Shown: piece after piece, positions 59,620 through 64,000 of the stretch
How positions within the stretch are numbered: the first letter of the stretch is position 1
Layout: every line of letters starts with the position of its first letter
Assembly (NCBI RefSeq): GCF_900625105.1
Contig: NZ_UYYD01000001.1
Span: 620,001-684,000, forward strand
DNA length: 64,000 nt
Source: Agathobaculum sp. Marseille-P7918
Lineage (GTDB): Bacteria; Bacillota; Clostridia; Oscillospirales; Butyricicoccaceae
Direction of reading: 5' to 3'
Program-made: the position numbers and the translations under genes
Notes under the pieces: generated by a model
The model's input: the letters and a program-made list of their open reading frames with translations, nothing else
What the model was told of the DNA's origin: nothing
Database searches by the model: none

Positions 59620-61023
59620 TTATTTCAGAACAGGGAAATGCGCCCCGTTCACTGCAATGTATTCATCCAGAATCTTGCGGGCAAGGTCGGTGTCCACCAC
59701 GGTGCGGTTGACCACGAGCGCCTGCAATGCCTTCTGGTAGGAGCCTTCGAGCGCCGCATCCACGGTCAGCTTCTCATAGGCATACTGGCCTTCGAGCAGG
59801 CCCTTTTCAAACGTGCCGGCCGGCGCAATGCGCAGCGGCTCCGCCCCGCGCGCGCCCACACGGCAGGCCACTTCCAGCATCATGCCGTCCGACAGGTTGG
59901 GCACGATGCCCTTGTTCTCGGTCATCAGCAGGAAGATCTCACCCTGATTATACGCGATGCTCATGGCCAGCTCGACGATATAGGTCGCGTGCGCATCGTT
60001 GTGCGCGATCGTGGCCGACTCGAACTCGCCGTCTGCATTTTTATGCGAACCCTGGCTGTACTTGCGGTCCATATCGAACTTGGTGCCGCGGATCTTGCCG
60101 AGCGAGACGATCTCGTCGCAGTACGCCTTGACGCGCTTCTCGCGGCCGTCCATCACCGTGTTGGCGCGGGTGTAATTGGGATCGGTATGCGCGACCATGG
60201 TGTTCGGATACAGGTAATACTGCATGTAGGTGTTGGGCAGCGAGAACGGATAATCCTGCACCATCTTTTCCAGATGCTTGAAGGTGAAGTTCCAGTAATC
60301 GTCGTTCTTGCCCGAGAAGCCCAGCTCCTCATCGCAGTTGCCGCGCTTGAGCTTGGCAAGGATTTCCGGCAGCACGTCCTCGCCGGTTTTCTTGTCGTAC
60401 ATGGCGGTGAACCAGCCGAAATGGTTCAGGCCGTAGTACCGCGGCTCGATATCCGTGCGCTTGCGGCCGCCCGCGAGCGGGCAGAAGATATCCATGATCG
60501 AAATCGGCATGTCGCAGATGTTGATCAGCCGGAAATCATCCGGGAACACGCGCTTGGTCGCCTCGGCCACGATCGCGGCCGGGTTGGAGTAATTGAGAAT
60601 CCACGCCTCGGGTGAATAACGGCGGATGGTGCGCACCAGCTCGATCATCGCCGGCACCGAGCGCATGCCGTAGGCAAAGCCGCCGGGGCCGCAGGTCTCC
60701 TGTCCGATCACGCCGTATTTGAGCGGAATCTTCTCGTCCATTTCGCGCATTTTCAGACCGCCCGGCCGAATCTGCACGAGCGCAAAGTCGATATCGGTAA
60801 ACGCGGTCTCGGCGTCGGTGGTATAGGAAAAATCCACCTCCGGATAGTACTCCCGGAACAGGATCTCGCCAAACCGGCCGATGTGCTCCTGCCGTTCGGC
60901 GTCGATATCATACAGAACGACACGGCGCAGCGGAAAATGCTCCCGCACCAGACACAGCATTTCCAGCATATCCGGTGTATAAGTACTTCCCCCGCCCGCA
61001 ATCACGATCGAAAACTGTTTCAT
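59620..61023 (-). CDS. GH4 6-phospho-alpha-glucosidase (GlvA/MalH-like)
   Basis: A 467-residue GH4 glycosidase using NAD+ and Mn2+. The nucleotide site is FSIVIAGGGSTYTP (4-17); metal ligands are Cys170 and His201 (in YYGLNHFGWF); NYSNPAA holds the conserved Asn. The motif around Cys170 is CDMP, which in GH4 marks enzymes for alpha-linked 6-phosphoglucosides (maltose-6-P and similar), whereas beta-specific enzymes have CN(V/I)P. The ATG at 61021-61023 follows GGAGG. First gene of the minus-strand sugar unit. Confidence 0.93.
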   Translation of the reverse strand: MKQFSIVIAGGGSTYTPDMLEMLCLVREHFPLRRVVLYDIDAERQEHIGRFGEILFREYYPEVDFSYTTDAETAFTDIDFALVQIRPGGLKMREMDEKIPLKYGVIGQETCGPGGFAYGMRSVPAMIELVRTIRRYSPEAWILNYSNPAAIVAEATKRVFPDDFRLINICDMPISIMDIFCPLAGGRKRTDIEPRYYGLNHFGWFTAMYDKKTGEDVLPEILAKLKRGNCDEELGFSGKNDDYWNFTFKHLEKMVQDYPFSLPNTYMQYYLYPNTMVAHTDPNYTRANTVMDGREKRVKAYCDEIVSLGKIRGTKFDMDRKYSQGSHKNADGEFESATIAHNDAHATYIVELAMSIAYNQGEIFLLMTENKGIVPNLSDGMMLEVACRVGARGAEPLRIAPAGTFEKGLLEGQYAYEKLTVDAALEGSYQKALQALVVNRTVVDTDLARKILDEYIAVNGAHFPVLK

Positions 61024-61060
61024 GCGGTATTTCCTCCTTTGATTCTCTTTTGAGCAGCAA

Positions 61061-61118
61061 AAAACGTCCATATCCTTTTGCTCTGATATCATAAGCATAA
61101 AGAATACAGACGTTTTTT
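61061..61118. repeat. inverted repeat AAAAAACGTC ... GACGTTTTTT
   Basis: Ten-base arms at about 61060-61069 and 61109-61118, separated by roughly 40 bases. The right arm overlaps the -35 of the GH4 promoter. It could be a regulator site with looping or a leader helix. Confidence 0.4.
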
Positions 61119-61121
61119 CAA
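61094..61121 (-). promoter_or_regulatory. sigma-A promoter of the GH4-IIC-HAD-RDD unit
   Basis: Minus-strand TTGAAA, 16-bp spacer, TATGCT, about 70 bases before the GH4 start. Confidence 0.6.
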
Positions 61122-61232
61122 GCATTTTGGATGAATAAAAAATTTGTCAACTGCATAAAAAACATGTTTCCGTTTTGGCCACATCTGTTGCGGCCCTCTG
61201 TGCGGCATGCTAAAATGCAGATAGTGAGGCGG

Positions 61233-61955
61233 TCAGTTTTCCTGCTGCAGCCGGTCCACCAGCCGGGAAAGGATGTACTCAAACAGGATGATCGTGCGGC
61301 CGATGAAAAAGTCCGGCACATTATAAGCGACCGAGCCGCCCGTGCGGATCACAAGGCTTTTGTCGCTCATCCGCGCGAGCGTGGAATCGCCGTGTGCGGT
61401 GATCGTATACAGTTTGTGCCGCAGCGTCTGCGCATGCAGGGCAATATCGACCAGATCGCGCGTTTCCCCGCTGCGGGACAGGATGATGGTCAGGCTGGGC
61501 TCGTCCCCGCCCCGCATCATATCCACCGGCGCCCCGTCATAGGCCAGAATGCCGAGCGTCGCCAGACGGCGCATGAAATACGACGAGGCGATCGTGGAAA
61601 ACCCCAGTCCCACAATAAAAATGCAGCGATTGCGGCAGCGCAGCAGCTCATCGGCAAAGGCTTCGATACAGTCCGTATCCACGGTTTCCAGAATACTGGT
61701 CAGGTCGATCCCGGCCGCCGCGTCGCGTTCGGCCTCGGAATGGCGGCGCAGCGAATACATCATATCGCTGTACCCCTGATACCCCAGCTTTTTGGAAAGC
61801 TTGATGACGGTCGTCGTCGATACATAGGATTGCTGCGCGACCGCGCGGATGTTGATTTTCGCATCCCCATGCTCCACAGCATGCAGGATACACTCCAGCA
61901 CCCGATGTTCGGTTTCATTGAGCAAATACCGCTTGGACAAATCGATCAGATTCAT
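61233..61955 (-). CDS. MurR/RpiR-family transcriptional regulator
   Basis: A 240-residue sugar-phosphate-sensing regulator. The N-terminal HTH_6 domain (1-77) has VAQQSYVSTTTVIKLSKKLGYQGYSDM, and the C-terminal SIS domain (about 105-225) includes IFIVGLGFSTIASSYFMRRL and ILSRSGETRDLVDIA, which bind phosphosugars. It lies between the GH4 unit and the divergent IIB-IIA genes, so it is the likely controller of both. Confidence 0.94.
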   Translation of the reverse strand: MNLIDLSKRYLLNETEHRVLECILHAVEHGDAKINIRAVAQQSYVSTTTVIKLSKKLGYQGYSDMMYSLRRHSEAERDAAAGIDLTSILETVDTDCIEAFADELLRCRNRCIFIVGLGFSTIASSYFMRRLATLGILAYDGAPVDMMRGGDEPSLTIILSRSGETRDLVDIALHAQTLRHKLYTITAHGDSTLARMSDKSLVIRTGGSVAYNVPDFFIGRTIILFEYILSRLVDRLQQEN

Positions 61956-61991
61956 GGCTCCACCCCCGCCGTACCAATTTATATTTCTGTC

Positions 61992-62021
61992 AGTATACCA
62001 TATTTTTTATACCATTCACAA
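61992..62021 (-). promoter_or_regulatory. sigma-A promoter of the rpiR-type gene
   Basis: Minus-strand TTGTGA, 18-bp spacer, TATACT. A weaker plus-strand promoter for IIB (TTTCTG 61984-61989, 17 bp, TTATAC 62007-62012) overlaps it. Confidence 0.65.
61994..62015. promoter_or_regulatory. candidate operator: two TATACCAT copies
   Basis: TATACCAT at 61994-62001 and 62008-62015 (14-bp period) lies within both divergent promoters, a good place for autoregulation and PTS control by the RpiR protein. The assignment is inferred from position. Confidence 0.5.
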
Positions 62022-62038
62022 GAGGAGGCAATCCAGTT

Positions 62039-62338
62039 ATGAACGTATTACTTCTTTGCTCGCAGGGCATGTCCACCGGCATGCTGTGCGACCGGATCGC
62101 GGCTGCCGCCAAAGCGGACGGCTGCGATATGACCGTATGGGCCGCCAGCGAGATCAAAGCACGCGAGCACGTCGGCAAGGCGGACATCATTCTGCTCGGG
62201 CCGCAGATCCGCTATCTGAAAAACCGCATCGCGGAAATGGCGGAAGGCAAGCCGGTCGAGGTCATCGACATGATGGCGTACGGCACCATGGACGGCAAAA
62301 AGGTCTATGGCGACATCAAGAAGATCATGGGAGTATAA
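62039..62338 (+). CDS. PTS IIB component, lactose/cellobiose family
   Basis: A 99-residue cytosolic phosphocarrier. Active Cys8 is in LLCSQGMSTGML; the rest (IILLGPQIRYLKNRI, VIDMMAYGTMDGKKVY) is typical of IIB-Cel. AGAGGAGG lies 8-10 bases before the ATG. It leads the plus-strand pair with IIA and is divergent from the RpiR-family gene. Confidence 0.96.
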   Translation: MNVLLLCSQGMSTGMLCDRIAAAAKADGCDMTVWAASEIKAREHVGKADIILLGPQIRYLKNRIAEMAEGKPVEVIDMMAYGTMDGKKVYGDIKKIMGV

Positions 62339-62342
62339 CCAA

Positions 62343-62669
62343 ATGGCGATCACACAGGAACAACTGGAACAGGCCTGCTTTCAGCTGATCTCGTTCAGCG
62401 GCGCGGCCAAAAGCGACTATCTGGAAGCGATTGAACACGCGAAAAGCGGCGACTTTGCCGAGGCGGAAGCGGCCATCGCACGCGGCAACGACGAATATTT
62501 GCAGGCGCACAACGCGCACTTCGACCTGATTCAGGAAGAGGTGTCAAGCGAAACCGGCCTGCTGACCCGTCTGACGCTGGTGCATGCCGAGGATCAGCTC
62601 GCCATGGCCGAGACCGCGCGCCTGTTCTCCGAACAGATCATCGAACTGTACCGCCGTTTATCGAAATAA
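62343..62669 (+). CDS. PTS IIA component, lactose/cellobiose family
   Basis: A 108-residue helical phosphocarrier. The phosphorylated His is His81 in TLVHAEDQL, where the family has H-A-Q-D/H-x. The start ATG (62343) is 4 bases after the IIB stop. Other family marks are the GAAKSDYLEAIEHAKSGDF helix and the YLQAHNAHFDLIQEE stretch. With IIB and the distant IIC it makes a complete lac/cel-type system. Confidence 0.95.
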   Translation: MAITQEQLEQACFQLISFSGAAKSDYLEAIEHAKSGDFAEAEAAIARGNDEYLQAHNAHFDLIQEEVSSETGLLTRLTLVHAEDQLAMAETARLFSEQIIELYRRLSK

Positions 62670-62694
62670 CGGCATTTCTCTCCCCACAAGCGGC

Positions 62695-62733
62695 AAACCG
62701 GCCGCCTCCTGCATGCAGGAGGCGGCCGGTTTT
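62695..62733. terminator. bidirectional terminator
   Basis: AAACCGGCCGCCTCCTGC pairs with GCAGGAGGCGGCCGGTTTT; serves IIA (+) and the SLH gene (-). Confidence 0.93.
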
Positions 62734-62762
62734 GTTCTGCCGATCTTTTCCAGAATGGTCAA

Positions 62763-64000
62763 TCAATCCTCCGCGCGCACGCGGACAGTGTAGCTCTCGC
62801 CGTTTTCCAGATCGATGCCCTTGTAGCTATACCCCGGTTCGATGTAGAAGCTGCCGTCGTCCTCTACCTCCCAGCCCGCAGCATAGGTGCTGCCGCTGGC
62901 CACGACCGTGCCGGACGAGTCCAGCAGCTCCCACGCAAAGTGCGGCGTGGAGTAATCACCGCACTGCGAGGTGCCGCTAAAGGACAGATCCAGCTCATAG
63001 CTGTCCCGATAGGTGGAGTAACGCAGCTCCGTGCCGATCTCCTCGATCGTGGCCGTGCCTTTGTCGCCCGTGACGGTCAGCGGCACGCCTTCCACCCGCA
63101 CTGCGGGCGCGGCGGCCTGCACGTCCTGCGCATCCTTGCCGTCGTCGTTGCGGAACGAGACGGTGTAGCTGCCATCCAGATCGATATCATACAAATAGAT
63201 CGAAGCGAGGATGCTGTCGCCGACGCTGTGCGGCGTGGAATGGGTATCGGTCACGCCGCGGTCCACGACCTTGCCGTTCGCGTCCCGCACTTCGTATTTG
63301 AGATACGGCTGGAACGCGAACCGGAAGTCCTCGTTCAGGCTGGTCACGACGCCGCTGACCTCGATGACGGCCATATTGTCGCTCGTCCAGCTGGACGGCT
63401 CGACGTCGATGATCTTGATCGTGCCGGCGATGATCGGGTCGAACGGAACGAAATCATAGTCCTGATCCTCCCAATTCTCATCCTTGAGGTACAGGCAGTT
63501 GAGCGTCACCGGCAGGCGTGCGCCCTTGACATCGAACTGGTACGCCGGCACCACGGTGATCGTGCAGCTGCCGGTCGCGCCATCGGCCGAAACCGCCGTG
63601 ATGGTAACCTCGCCGCTGTGCTTGCCGGTCACCACGCCGTCTTTCACGGTCGCGATCGCCGTATCCGAGCTGTTCCATGCGCTGATGTTGCGGTTGGTCG
63701 TGTTTTCCGGATAGACCTTGACGTCCACCGTGCAGGTCGTGCCCACGCGGATGGAGGGCTCGCGCGGCGTCAGCTCCAGCCGCTCGGCCTTGACCAGCGA
63801 GGTATTGCGCATGCGCATGATGGTGACGATGCTCTGCTCACGGGTGTACGACCCCTGCGGGTCGAACTTGCCGCCCTCGATGCCGTTCATGATGCCCGCG
63901 GCCTGCACCTGCCCGACCTGTGTATCCGCCCACGAAGAGATCGAAGCGTTGTCCGTAAATGCGGGCGGCACAATCTCCAGCTCGGTGCCGAGCACACGGC
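62763..64000 (-). CDS. surface protein with SLH repeat and Big2 domain (5' end cut by window edge)
   Basis: The C-terminal 410 or more residues of an exported protein; the frame is open through base 64000. It begins with the end of one S-layer-homology repeat and most of another (FTDNASISSWADTQVGQVQAAGIMNG, then FDPQGSYTREQSIVTIMRM), which bind pyruvylated wall polymer. A bacterial Ig-like group 2 domain follows (about 73-150; LELTPREPSIRVGTTCTVDVKVYPEN). The last 250 residues are beta-rich and acidic, with two similar modules, possibly further Ig-like folds. The N-terminal part lies outside the window. Confidence 0.85.
   Translation of the reverse strand, partial: RVLGTELEIVPPAFTDNASISSWADTQVGQVQAAGIMNGIEGGKFDPQGSYTREQSIVTIMRMRNTSLVKAERLELTPREPSIRVGTTCTVDVKVYPENTTNRNISAWNSSDTAIATVKDGVVTGKHSGEVTITAVSADGATGSCTITVVPAYQFDVKGARLPVTLNCLYLKDENWEDQDYDFVPFDPIIAGTIKIIDVEPSSWTSDNMAVIEVSGVVTSLNEDFRFAFQPYLKYEVRDANGKVVDRGVTDTHSTPHSVGDSILASIYLYDIDLDGSYTVSFRNDDGKDAQDVQAAAPAVRVEGVPLTVTGDKGTATIEEIGTELRYSTYRDSYELDLSFSGTSQCGDYSTPHFAWELLDSSGTVVASGSTYAAGWEVEDDGSFYIEPGYSYKGIDLENGESYTVRVRAED

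Overview
The window is a GC-rich stretch of a low-GC-clade Firmicute. Its gene content (tmRNA/SmpB, an smc-ftsY-rnc-plsX block, LCP protein, YqeK, YhbY, FtsEX with a coiled-coil M23 hydrolase, a CdaR-type regulator, DUF4317, DUF4830 and an SLH protein) points to class Clostridia, probably Oscillospirales (Ruminococcaceae/Butyricicoccaceae-like). This placement is inferred from content and start-site style; no marker search was run. Almost every gene lies on the minus strand. Promoters are mostly textbook sigma-A (for example rpsU: TTGACA, 17 bp, TATAAT). Several genes use TTG starts.

Left edge (1-2.2 kb): a tyrosine integrase, cut by the window edge one residue before its expected catalytic Tyr, sits next to the 3' end of ssrA (tmRNA), followed by smpB. 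This is the usual layout of a mobile element integrated in ssrA, with the element extending leftward out of view. From 2.2 to 10.6 kb come small metabolic and surface genes: an archaeal-type peptidyl-tRNA hydrolase, an FAH-family enzyme, a hexapeptide acetyltransferase, an EamA/MBOAT/DHHW/lipoprotein cassette that looks like extracellular polymer O-acetylation, a 34-residue basic micro-protein and an aminotransferase. From 10.7 to 15.7 kb are a topoisomerase IV-type pair (parE-parC), a candidate small RNA with its own promoter and terminator, and rpsU.

The core (15.7-39.5 kb) is a long run of co-directional housekeeping genes. In transcription order they are ktrB, ktrA, a TrmH methyltransferase, dprA, topA, trmFO, plsX, rnc, then (after a terminator) smc, ftsY, rph, rdgB, yhbY, nadD, yqeK, an LCP protein with a 33-bp tandem-repeat tail, rsfS and leuS. 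Many junctions overlap by 1-8 bases. lysS follows greA in a separate unit. From 39.5 to 43.7 kb, ftsE-ftsX-M23 hydrolase-S41 protease forms a septal peptidoglycan-hydrolysis module. A CdaR-like regulator, an RsuA-type pseudouridine synthase, a DUF4830 protein, a diiron flavoprotein (FprA) and an EF-G paralogue follow.

The least conventional part is 50.0-55.1 kb: a 28-residue predicted membrane peptide with its own ribosome-binding site, and a 775-residue membrane protein laid out like a P1B-type ATPase but lacking the phosphorylated Asp (DKTGT), CPx and TGE motifs, fused to a long Ala/Glu/Lys/Arg-rich N-terminus. It is followed upstream by rlmB and a DUF4317 gene. The right end (55.2-64.0 kb) holds an amidohydrolase and a sugar-PTS locus: lactose/cellobiose-family IIC, IIB and IIA, an RpiR regulator, and a GH4 enzyme whose CDMP motif marks alpha- rather than beta-linked 6-phosphoglucosides. 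The last gene is the C-terminal part of a surface protein with an SLH repeat and a Big2 domain, running off the right edge. No rRNA, tRNA, CRISPR array, transposase or complete prophage was seen.
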